NCBI GenBank assembly: GCA_009760885.1
Contig: CM019719.1
Span: 29,011,084-29,075,083, forward strand
Source of the DNA: Achatina immaculata
Taxonomy: Eukaryota > Mollusca > Gastropoda > Stylommatophora > Achatinidae
Length of the DNA: 64,000 bases
Direction: 5' to 3'
In this document: piece by piece, positions 46,301 to 59,200 of the stretch
Position numbering within the stretch: position 1 is the first letter of the stretch
How the letters are laid out: each line of letters begins with the position of its first letter
Notes under the pieces: model-generated
Databases searched by the model: none
What the model was told of the DNA's origin: nothing
Seen by the model: the letters and a program-made list of their open reading frames with translations, nothing else
Program-made: the position numbers and the translations under genes

Positions 46301-47707
46301 TGCATGTAAAGTTTCTGATAGTTGCTAAAGAAACGAAGTATCCATGGCGCTCATGTGTGCTTGAGTGCATTCATTCGAGTCTGAAGTGTCTGAGGTTGTA
46401 ACAGACTGAACTTCTTCCTCCATTTGTCTCCACCATTTTAGTTTACTTGACGTTCGTAAGAGAAATATCGCACAGATCTGTATAATCAGCTGATACTCTG
46501 TCGAAATCTTCATTCAGTTTTTCGAATTTTTCACTCGTTACAACCGAGAACATCTCCGTGAATCTAGGTTACACCACACACGCAGCTGCTCGCCCCCTTG
46601 ACGTCACATCCGGGTTTTCGCTTGATCTCGCTCATTTTTTTTTCTTCTTCTTGATCTGACATTGAGCTAATCATGCAGCTCAAAACAAAACATTTGTCAA
46701 TGTTGGAATTTTAAATGACTAAATGGTTTAGCACAGAGTATGACCACATGGAAGGGTAAAATCATGGCACCATTTTTAAACCTCGTTGGTGAATAGTTTA
46801 CATTTTTATAACCATTTGGGGGGGGGGGGGTGTAATTTATCCAGCTGTTACAGACCAACAATCCCTTGGCAGTATACTACCGTACTCGAGGCCAATCCAG
46901 CTCCCCCATCATGACGGCCAACCCAGGTTCTCTCCCCCTAGATATACTGCATGCATAATTAGCTAGAATGACCTCGATGGAGTGATGAAGGGCAGAATGT
47001 AAGACGGGCCTGCGTGCCCAATTCTTTACCCTTTAAAAATAAAGATTATTCATTCATTCATTCATTCATTCACTCATTCATTCGAGTAGTACGTTTCCAA
47101 GGGATTGTTGGTCTGTAATAGCTGGATAAAATCCCCCCCCCCCCCAAACTAGTTATAAAAATGTAAACTATGCACTAACGAGATTTACACTCTATATTTG
47201 TTTCAGTGCCATGTATGTGTATGCTGCAGTGCCAGTAGATTTCCTAGTTTAGTATCTTGTCATCAACACAGCAAACAGAAACTCGTCAGTATAACGAGAC
47301 TGAGTTCCATTATTTCTCGCTGACATTCATGGTCGTCTTCAGCAGTCACTATCTCATTGCTTGTCTGTTCTCTTTCAGGTACATTTCTTCTGCCAGTGTC
47401 TGCTGTTGACTACGAAAGCTGGGGATGGAATAAGCTCAGTGTCGTACGTACAGCTTTAGGGAATAACCTACATGTGTCTGTTGTCATGACAGGAAGTTTA
47501 TGCAAGTTGTGCAGTAAAAGCTTTGGTTACAGCATAAAGTTATTTTAATGTGGCTTGCTTCCACGGATAATACAATTTTTGCATTTTTATCTGTGGGTAA
47601 ACTATTGCTTGCACATATATTATTTCAAACTATTGCCTTAATGTTGCACCATTACTGTGGCCAGTTGTGTAAATCCAGCATTAGCAGAGTCAGTCATGAG
47701 AGATGTA

Positions 47708-47760
<53 letters not shown>

Positions 47761-47978
47761 CCTTAAGTGCCCAGGGCACATGGGGCTTCCGCAATGGTTT
47801 TCCACAAATGCCTGTCCTTTGCCTGCATTTTTTATTTCCCTTGCTTCTGTTTCTGTAGCAGTCTGAAGTTTGTTTTTTTTTTACCAGATAGGGTTGCTGG
47901 CCCTATGCCGAACCCTCCTTAGTCGCCTTTTACGATCATGCGTGGTAGGGTACAGTGGTCTTATTCTGTGCAGATCCC

Positions 47979-48026
<48 letters not shown>

Positions 48027-49817
48027 CTCACTGAAAAAAGTAAGTGTGCAATACTTTAAAAAGCACAATGAACGTGCTCAGGTGATGACTGAAATAAAAT
48101 TTGGCACATATTATGTTTGATTATCCAGTAACAGAAAAAATTATAACTTTCAGGCCAGTCACATGTCACAAAAAAGTGAAAAAAAAACTCACCTAATGTG
48201 GGTCACCACCCCAAGAAAAGAAAATCAGGGTTTCAATATCGTGTGTGTCCTCCTCGGGCAGTTATCACTGCTTGACACCGCCTTCTCATCGAACCAATGA
48301 CACGTTGTATCAATTGTTGATGCATGCTATTCCATTCTTCTTGCAACGCTTGGGTTAATTCTTGGGGTTTCCAGGACGACTGTGTCGTCTTCGTAACTTG
48401 CGGTCCAATTCATTCCAATATATAAAATAGGAAAAAGTAATAGCAGCTTTATTACGTAACGATTACAAAGTTGTGACGTTTCGGCGTGAGCCTTAATCAT
48501 ACAAAAACATACAGGACGAAGAAATAGAGAAAGGAAATAAAGTATAGATTCACATGAATACTAAAAAATAATTTAAAAGAGTACTTAGCTGTAAATTATA
48601 AGGTGTGACTTGTCCGGCGGTGTGTGTCAGGAATCAATTCACAGCTTTACTGCAGTGCTTCGTGTATAGTTATATACTTATACACTAACTATTGTGTGTT
48701 ATCCAATTCATCCGAAATGTGCTTGATAGGTGACAGGTCCGGTGAAACTGCTGACCATGGCAGGACAGTAATCTGATGTTACTGAAAGTTGTCCCTGATC
48801 ACACGTGCGACATGTTATCCTGCAGCAGTGTCACGCCTAGTCCATTAGCATCCAGAAAAGACACTACGTGTCGTGTAATGATTTCGTCCCTGTATCGTAA
48901 AACCTGCAAGGTTGCCACTGAGGAAGACTAGGTTTGTTCGCCTAGCATAGGATATTCCTCCCCAAGCCATTACACTGCCTCCTTTCCTCCTATCCATCTC
49001 TAGTGCACAGTTATTCGCAAAGCGTTCTCCTCTTCGCCTGTACACTAAATCACGTCCATCATGGCCTTGCAGACAGAATCTGGACTCATCCGTGAATAAG
49101 AAAAAAAATAATTTTGACTGGCCCTCATACTCATATTTGTGACAGTAACTTAAGAGACACTTGCATATTTATCACAGTACTTGTAAAATTTGAAGTGCTT
49201 TCAGCACTGATAATCACCTGGGACATTTGAAATACTTGTAGTTTGTACATACAACTGTACTCGTCAGAAAACTTAACGACTGCCGTGGCTTCTTAAAGAT
49301 TGCTGGTTGTTGTTGAAGTTACTTTTGCAGTTTTAAATACACCTGCTGAATTATCTTGATCATCTCTACATCATGTCCTGATTTTTTTTTACAACTCTTT
49401 TCCAAACGAAAAACACAGGAGGGAAAAAGAGGTATTTTCATGACTGGTCTGGTGTTTGTAGCTCTGGGAACTGGAGGGATCAAGGCCAACGTAGGGCCTT
49501 TCGGAGCTGAGCAAGTGGAATCTCTTGGCAAGGGCGCTGTGAGATCCTTCTTCAACTGGTGAGCAGGTTTGCTATGTGTTTTTTAAAGGACACGGCCGAT
49601 GTGGGGAGTAGCATGCAGACCCAGATGAGGCAGTACTGATCTTTGAAAATTATTTATAGATTAGCAGACTCTAAGAAAGTAAAATAGCCTGGAACAGATC
49701 CTACTGAATGGACTATGCGGGAACAGACTACCTTAGTGTAAGGGGAAAGAACGGTGGAGCCTCGCGCGAGAGATTGAATGATGGGAAGTCATAGTCTGGG
49801 GCAGAGAGAGAGAGAGA

Positions 49818-49855
<38 letters not shown>

Positions 49856-52800
49856 AGGTAGGGCGGCCATTGGCAATTTCTATGTCGATTGGACAGTCGA
49901 CGGTCAGTCCTGTGAAATACGCTATTTATCATCGAATGTCTCAAGAAAGCTAGTGATATCAAGTTCTGAAGGTTTATGCGAAAGCTGGTGATATCACGTG
50001 CTGAAGGTTTATGAGAAAGCTTGTGATATCAAGTGCTGAAGGTTTATGAGAAAGCTGGTGATATCAAGTGCTGAAGGTTGATGACAAAGCTGGTGATATC
50101 AAGTGCTGAAGGTTTATGAGCAAAGCTGGTGATATCAAGTACTGAAGGTTGATGACAAAGCTGGTGATATCAAGTACTGAAGGTTGATGACAAAGCTGGT
50201 GATGACAATTGCTGAAGGTTTATGAGAAAGCTGGTGATATCAAGTGTTGAAGGTTGATGGAGCAAAGCACGATTGACAAACACGGAGCTCAGATCGCCAT
50301 GGAGGCCTGAGAAACAAGATCTCATTCATTCATTTGCATGTCCCTTGCGGAACTTTGCCTCCCAAACAGCACTCCTGTAGGCCTCTCGGTTGTGATCAAG
50401 ATGGCCTGCTGCTGTTGCATCCATTTCCAGATCGTCAACGATGTCTTGCAGCCATCTTCGTTTCGGTCTTCCTCTTTTTCTTTTTCCCCATCATGTATCC
50501 TTCCAATATGGTCTTCTCTAAATTATCATGACGTTTAATGTGTCCAAAATATTTAAGTTTTCTCTCTTTAATCCTCTTTACTAGCCAGCCTTCTTCAATA
50601 TTTAGCTCTTGTAGTATAGATATATTTGTTATTTTTTGTGTCCACGATATTTGGAGAACTCTATGGGAATAAATATGGCGACAGGTAGTCCAAGATAAGA
50701 CGAGTTGAAGAGATAATCATTTGCATGTTTTCAGCCGTGAGTACTGATAAAACCAGAAGGCCTGCATGATACACATTTTAGATTTAAGTGATTATTAGAG
50801 GTGAATAAGACTTGTTTGCATTGTGAGTTGTCAGGGCCAAATTAAGGGAACCTGAGAAGTTTGAGGGAGCAAGTGAATGTGTTCATGTGAATGTTGTGTT
50901 CATGTGAATGTTGTGTTTTTGTGAATGGTGTGTTCGATGCTGAAGAGAAATAAATGGATTTAATTTTTAACTGAAGATTCATGTTTTGTATCATTGCTTC
51001 TTGTGTATATCTTGTTTGGGAACCTCCTTATATTATTTCGAGGCGATTTATTTTGTGCCAAGAGTGGAGAATGCGGTGCAAGGTAGATTAACATCGAAAC
51101 TCATGATTATTTTGTGACTGTCTCGATATTTTCAGTCTCTGCAATTCCTGCTGTTGCATATGAAGTAAATTGCTGTGTATATTGCAAGTTGTATCTGTAG
51201 TATAATTGCTGTGTTCATTCATTCATTTGCATGTCCCTTGTGGAACTTTGCCTCCCTAACAGCACTCCTGTAGGCCTTTCGGTTGTGAGCAAGATGGCCT
51301 GCTGCTGATGCATCCATTTGCAGATCATCAACGATGTCTTGCAGCCATCTTCGCCTTGGTCTTCCTCTCTTTTTTTTTGCTGTGTATATTGCAAGTATTA
51401 ATGATATTTACTAAAGATAAGTAGTTTCTTTATGCTTTGTAGTCCCTTTCAATTTAGTTCTGAAAATGTAATGCCCTAGCTATGAGGATTATGTTTGTTA
51501 CTGCCTCATATCAGCTGCTCAATACTGGGGAACGCCATTACAAAAAAATATGATAAAATAGATTTTGTAGTTAGCTTTATTTTTTTCCCATTCTTATTTC
51601 GTAGGGCTACATCTACATTTATGTGCATATTCACTTGAAATGAATTGTATCTGTTTTTTTTATTCATGTTTTTTCAATGTCCTATACAGTCTTTTTCTTC
51701 CCCGGTGCTCTCTCTCTCTCAAGATATCAACAATATTGGGTTGTTTTTTTTTCCTATAGATTCCCAGATAGTTTCCCCTTCCCAGATGTCGCTCTTTGCT
51801 GAGACATGTCCGCTGGTCTTCATAATGTTAGCCTGTAATTTTGTTTAACAATCTCACGCAGGTTCTACTTCGTCGTCAATGTTGGAGCTTTCGCGGCATA
51901 CGCGGGTGTGGCTTACATCCAGCAGGAGATTAGCTTTGCCTGGGGGTTCTTGGTCCCATTTCTCAGCATGATCCTAGCCCTGGCTATTTTCATCGCCGCC
52001 AGGTCGAAGTACATCAGGACGGCTCCAAAAGGTATGTTGCAGAGTGCTACACCATTGCTGAGAGTCTACAGGCGTTTTAAGAGCAGTTGATCAATATCCG
52101 ATGCATAAAGGTATACTGTAGGCATTCTGGCAATAATCATAGTCTACTGATAAGCTGGCAATAATCTTACTCTACTAATACGTTGGCAATAATCAGTCTA
52201 CTGATAAGTTGGGAATAATCATAGTCTACTGATACGAGGGTCATACTGAAAGTCGTGAGCAAAAATGTTTGAAAATCTTAATTTATAGACAGAGAAAATA
52301 TAAATGTATCAGCTTAATCTGCATCCTTACCTTCAATTTTCAATATAATATCCATTTCTCTGCACACATTTTTCCCATCACTCTGCAAGTTTGAACCCCC
52401 CCCCCCCCCCCCCCCCCCGTAGAATTCCGTTCCAGCTGACCGAAGGCACAGATGCACTGCTTTCTGGACGTTCTCTCCTCTGTCGTAGTGATGGCTTCGC
52501 ACGTGTTTTTCACAAAACCGAAAAGATAGTAATCACTTGGTCCCAGATCGGGGCTATAGGCAGGGTGTGGAAGAATTTACCAACCTATTTTCTGAATTAC
52601 CTCAGTTGTCCGGCGAACAGAGTTTTTCTCACAGCTTTGTGATCTTCGGTCAACAAACGTAGGGCCCAGCGGGCATAAAATTTTCTATAGCCTAGGGTTT
52701 CAATCATTTCCTGTACTGCAATGTGTTCTATTCCAAGATTTACAGCAATTTCAGATACTGTGGCACGTCTGTCTTGTTTAATTATGTCGTCAACCCTTTC

Positions 52801-54006
52801 CACGTTGTGTTCAGTGGAGGCATTTCGAGGGCGACTGCTGCGAGGCATATCTTGGATGTTCGTGTTTCCATCTTTGAAATGTTTCACCAACCTCCTAACA
52901 CAGCTAGCACCCATACACGTATCTCCTAAGCAAGTTGAAGTCTTTTTTGAATTTCAACAGCGGGGACTTCCACTTTAAAGAGGAACTCAATAACATCACG
53001 TTGACGAAACGAAACGTCAGCACCCGCCATTTTGTTTCTGCTCCGTGTGGTCACGTGACACATGATGGTGACGTCATGTGAGCTCTACATATGCAAAGGG
53101 TGCAGGTTAAGGTGATACAATTATATTTTCTCAATCTATAAATTGTTATTTTTAAAAATTGTTGATCTCGAGTTTCGGTATGGCTCTCGTAAGTTTAAAA
53201 GAAAAAAGACCAACGTACGAAGTCTAAATTTATGATGTAGGTATTTTACCAATCTTCTACGGGTATGTTCTTAAGCCCTGTGGTACATGGTTTTTATTTA
53301 TTTATTTAATCCTGAAGTTGGATGAGATAACACCTAAATAATTTTCCAACATGTTCTCCTGTAAGTCACAATTCAGATGTGAAGAAAATAGTAAGGACAT
53401 CACCTTTGCACTCTGGACACATTCATAGGTGCATCAGTCTTTTCTTCAGAATCGATAAGTGTACAGTGGTTGAAACCATCTGGTTGTGTTGACGGACCAT
53501 CCTTCCAGTACTTCCAGCAAGCAGTTTATTAGCAATTTCAGGTTCCAATAATATACTGGACAAGGATGCCAATTTATAATTATCAATGAAATCTTTTGTT
53601 TTGTCATCTTCTTTCATAATGCCTGCTTGATCTGCTATCTGCTCTGCCCCTAAGTCTCGCCTTTTAAAAATTTCTTTCAATTTCAACTTTGCCTAGTTTA
53701 GAGATGAAGGTCAATCAATAAACCTGTGTCAGCGGCAGAATTCCAGATGTTGGTGCCCTTTGGAGGCAGATCGAATTTTTCTTACGGCGAGAAAAAGGTC
53801 TGCTGTAGAACAAAGTACGGGAACAGAATATAGACAGGACTACCTGGAAAATTATCAAGCTGGGGCGCTAGAGTTACAGTTAGTAATTCAGTGAATACTC
53901 GACAGGAGTTTGAGAGTATAAATGGTTCACAAAACCACATTTTGTATGTTTTTCTTGAATAATCTTCGCCTGACATCTGTCTTTTTCCTGGTTACATACA
54001 TACATA

Positions 54007-54066
<60 letters not shown>

Positions 54067-56174
54067 TCCTCTGTACTCCTAATGGAACATAAGACATCAA
54101 CAAAAATTCTCCAGTCAATCCTGTCTTCAGAAAGTCGGGATACCTCAAATCTTGTCTTACACGCTTCCTTTAGTTCTTCTTGTATTGTGCGTCTCCATGT
54201 CCTCAGTGGTATGCCCCTCATTTTGTTCCCTTTGAGGTGTCCAAGTAAAGGCTGTATATGTTACATACTGAACCCTAGTTTACTCGATACGTTTTGGTTT
54301 TCAAAGAGATTGTACGAGAGGTGATTGATAAGTTCTCGGCATAAGCTACAACGGCTTTTCTTATGGGCAACTTTTATGGTTATTTCTCAACACATTCCTC
54401 TTGTAAGTTTATGTACTTAGTCCAGCGATCCTGGAGCATACGGATCCCTTCTTTGTAAAAGTCAGCATCTTGTGCCAATAGAAAGTGGTCTACATCATGA
54501 ATGAATTCATCATCCGAAGCAAATTTGCCACCACTGAGCTCCTTTTTGAGTTTGGTAAACAGGTAATAGTCCGAAGGGGCCAAATCTGGGGAATAAGGAG
54601 AATGTTCAAGAAGCTGGAAGCCGCATTCATGGATGGCAGCCATTGCCACAGTAGACTTGAGAACTAGAGCATTGTCTTGCTGAAAGCATTTGCTTCACAA
54701 GATTAGCGTAACAGGCCCCGGTGACCGATCTGACCTTTTGAAGATAGTCTACCAATAGCACACCTTCTGAATCTACCAATAGCACACTTTCTGAATCCCA
54801 AAAGATGAAAGCCATCACTTTGCCTGCAGACAGGACCCGAGCACGGCTGGTGAATAAAGTGACTTAACAGTGGACACTTCTCGCTGTGCTTCAGTTGTGG
54901 CTTCTTCTTTTCTCTCTCTTTCTCTCTCTCTCTCTATCTCTCACATACACATCCCAGACTTTACGGTTAGTAGAAATCACACGGTCTTTCTTTGTAAGTG
55001 GGGATCCATGATGTTTTCACTGCTTTGGCTGTTCTTTGGTTTCTGGTTGAGAATGATAAACCCAAGTCTCATCCATAGTCACAAACTGCTGAAGAAACTT
55101 TTCAGGATCTGTAGAAAAATGGCCAAGATTGTCTCTTGACGCTGTCGTTTGTGATCAGCTCCAAGAAGTTTCGGGACCCATCGAGCAGAGACCTTTGGCA
55201 TTTGAAGATCATTGTGAATAATGGCATGAACACGTTCCTGGGAGATGCCAAACTCAGTAGCAATGTACCTCTCAGTTAGTCGTCGATCGTCCATTATCAT
55301 GTCATGGATTCTGCCGGTGGTTTCATTTGTGGTTACTGTTCTTGGTCTTCCTGGACGAGGATCATTTTCCAGACTCTCCCTTCCATGTTTGAATTGAGCT
55401 GCCCATTTCTTCCCTGTGCTGTAAGAAGGGGGATTCTCCCCTAGAGTCTCCACCATATCCTCATGGATCTCCTTTGATGATAAGCCCTTGAGGTAGCGAA
55501 TGACCTGCTCGATGAGAAATTTTATCCATTTTCTCAATTTCTAACACCCTTTACCACTTCAGTAGCTTGTAACAAATATTTTTGCAGTTAATTTCTGGAA
55601 ACTTGGCGTATAATCTTACATCAACCTGATCTAGAAAAGCACCTAATATCAACTGTGCGTTTCAAGTATTTGTACCTTAGACCGAGAACTTATCAATCAC
55701 CATTGTATATTTTGCAGATGTTTCTATCTTTTTCAGCTAAAAATGTTTAGAAACTGATAACAAACATTTGAATTTCAGGAAGTGTTCTGTCTATGGCAGC
55801 TAAAATCTGTGGACAAGGTGCATGTAAGGTAATCACCGTTTTGTAGTTATTAGTTGATCAGGTGGATATCTTCATGAAAATAAGTTATCAGTCTTTGCGT
55901 CTTAGAAGATGAATTTGAAGAGGGTAAATGCCAGATGTTTGTGAACGTTTCCAACAAACATTTTGTGAAGCAGTTTCTCGTGTAAGTATGCAAGTTGAAA
56001 GGCATGTGCTAGCAGTGTTTATATCCAAGATGTAAGTGTGCAAATTGAAAGGCATGTGCTAGCAGTGTTTATATCCAAGATGTAAGTATGCAGGACCCGA
56101 TCACAGCTGGTGAACAAAGTGGCTTAACAGTGGACACTTCTCGCTGTGCTTCAGTTGTGACCTCTTCTTCTTCT

Positions 56175-56217
<43 letters not shown>

Positions 56218-59200
56218 TCATCCTATTTGTCTGCTTTACAGACGTTAATATTCTCTCTCATCTCGCTCATCCTTTCTTCATAGATCACTAAATCCACCTC
56301 TCCAGCCCGGTCTTTACGGTTAGTAGAGATCACACGGTCTCTCAGAAATCATGTTTAATTATATACACTGTCTTCCAGCATACCTGGTTCAGAGAAGTTC
56401 ATCTTCTTTTCTTTCATGAGAAAAACGTCGATACTTATTCAGCTGACCAGGCTGTTAGTATACTATACTAACAGACAGTTTACATCAAGCATAATATAGT
56501 ATACTAACAGACAGTTTGCATCAAGCATAGTATAGTATACTAACAGACAGTTTACATCCATCATAGTGTAGTATACTAACAGACAGTTTATTTCAAGCAC
56601 AGTGTAGTATACTAACAGTAGTATACTAACAGACAGTTTATTTCAAGCACAGTATAGTATACTAACAGACAAAACACAAAATAGTATACTAACAGACAGT
56701 TTATTTCAAGCACAGTATACTATACTAACAGACAGTTTATTTCAAGCACAGTATACTATACTAACAGACAGTTTATTTCAAGCACAGTATACTATACTAA
56801 CAGACAGTTTATTTCAAGCACAGTATACTATACTAACAGACAGTTTACATCAAGCATACATACGAGGGTCATACTAAAAGTCGTGAGCAAAAATGTTTTA
56901 AAAATCAGAATAGAGAAAATATAAATATATCACCTTATCTGTATCCTTTTCTCCACTTTTCAACATAATCTCCTTTTCTCTGCACATATTTTCCCCATCG
57001 CTCTGCAAGTTTGAAAATACTCTTCCGGTAGAAGGCACAGACGCACTGCTTTCTGGACGTTCTCTTCTGTGTCGTAGTGATGGCCTCGCATTTATTTTTC
57101 ACAAAACCGAAAAGATGGTATTCATTGGGTGCCGGGTCGGGGCTGTAGGCAGGATGTGGAAGAATTTCCTAACCTATTTTCTGAATTTCCTCAGTTTTCC
57201 GGCAAGAGGAGTTATTCTCACAGCTTTATGATCTTCAATCAACAAACGTGAGGTCCAGGGGGCACAAAGTTTTCTATAGCCTAGGGTTTCAATCATTTCA
57301 TGTACTGCATTGTATCCTATTCCAAGATTTACAGAGATTTCAGATACTGTAGCACGTCTGTCTTGTTTAATCATGTCGTCAACCCTTTCCACGTTGTGTT
57401 CAGTGGAGGCAGTTCGAGGGCGACCTCTGAGAGGTATATCTTGGATGTTCGTGTTTCCATCTTTGAAATGTTTCACCCACCTCCTAACACTGCCAGCACC
57501 CATACGCACATCTCCATAAGCAAGTTGAAGTCTTTGGTGAATTTCAGCAGCGGGAATTTCCACTTTAAAGAGGAACTCAATAACATCACGGTGATGAAAC
57601 GAAACGTCAGCACCCGCCATTTTGTTTCTGCTCCGTGTTGTCACGTTACACACGATGGTGACGTCATATTACCTCTGCATGAAGTGCGAAGGATGCAGTT
57701 AAGGTGATACATTTATATTTTCCCAATCTATAAATTCTGATTTTGAAAAAATTGCTGCTCATGACTTTCAGTATGACCCTCTTATATTAACAGACAGTTT
57801 ACATCAAGCAGAATATAGTATACTAACAGAAATTTACACCAAGCATAATATAGTATACTAACAGAGAGTTTATTTCAATCATAATATAGTATACTAATAA
57901 ACAGTTTACATCAAGCATAGCATAGTATAGCATACTAATAGACAGTTTACTTCAAGCATAATATAGTATACTAACATACAGTTTACATCAAGCACTACTT
58001 CAAGATTGTATAGGGTCTTGATTAGTAGTTGTTTTCAAGCCCAGAGATGACAGTGCCATATCTGCTATAGTCGTCGCCCACCATTCGCCAGTCATTCGCC
58101 AATATTACAGTTAATACTAAAATGAAGACGACGTTTCTGTGCAATCTCGTGTCTTATTTTTGGCAGTCAAACCCTGCACCAAATCCTGAACTGCCTTCAG
58201 GATCTGAGAAAAAGCTCTTGGCCAGGGCCAAGAAAAGTTTTGGAGGCGACCATGAGGATTACCTGGTGGATGGCCTGAGCAGCGTGATCAAGGTGACCCC
58301 GTTCTGTCTACTGGTCGTCATGTACTGGGCTATCTATGCTCAGGTGAGTGGATTCTAGCACCTGGACGATTAACGCATAAAAATATACAATAGTAATAAT
58401 AATAATAATATAATAAGAAAAATAATTTTTAAAAAACAACTTACAAGGCCTCTGGGAGTCAGAACCTGAAAGGGGGTGGGAGGGGGCACACCCCTCTTTA
58501 AAGTGTTAGGGGATTAATAGGGCTGAAACACTTGTTTTTGAAAGGGTAGGGGGTACTTCCTTTGATGATCTGAAGAAGCTGTGTTGTTGTTCCTCTCTCT
58601 ACGGTAGAGTTTCCTGCATAAGAATCAACTGAGTTGATATTAGCAGCACTCGAATCACTAAGTATGAAATGAACGAATAGTGTATATTGCATATAGCAGA
58701 GATAGAATGAAAGTATAGTGTTTATGGTCAGCTTTCAACCGCGATATTTCACTCTGTTGAGTGCAAATATTATTGTTTCCTGTGTGATAAAAGTTCATAT
58801 TAGATAAGTAGATAATGTTAGACTGATAGTAGAAAGTTGAAGCTTTGCACAGAACTTAGTGAAAAAGGCTATAAAAAAAGAGAACCGTCATTAAATTACC
58901 CGTAGAACTAGACTACAATAGATACGCTCAGTTAATCTTAGAACTAGACTTACCTCTAGAACTAGACTACAGTAGATACGCTCATTTACTCATAGAACTA
59001 GATTACAGTAGATAAGCTCTGTTACCTTTAGAACTAGATTATTAGACTACAATATATACTACAGTAGATAAGCTCAGTTACCTCTGAACTAGACTATTAG
59101 ACTACAGTAGATACGCTTAGTTACTCTTAGAACTAGACTTACCTCTAAAACTAGACTACAATTATTATATACGCTCAGTTACTCCTAGAACCAGACTACA

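Noticed and set aside
57300..57707. A 135-codon plus-strand frame
   Set aside because: It is a shadow of the mariner transposase N-terminus, which is on the minus strand.
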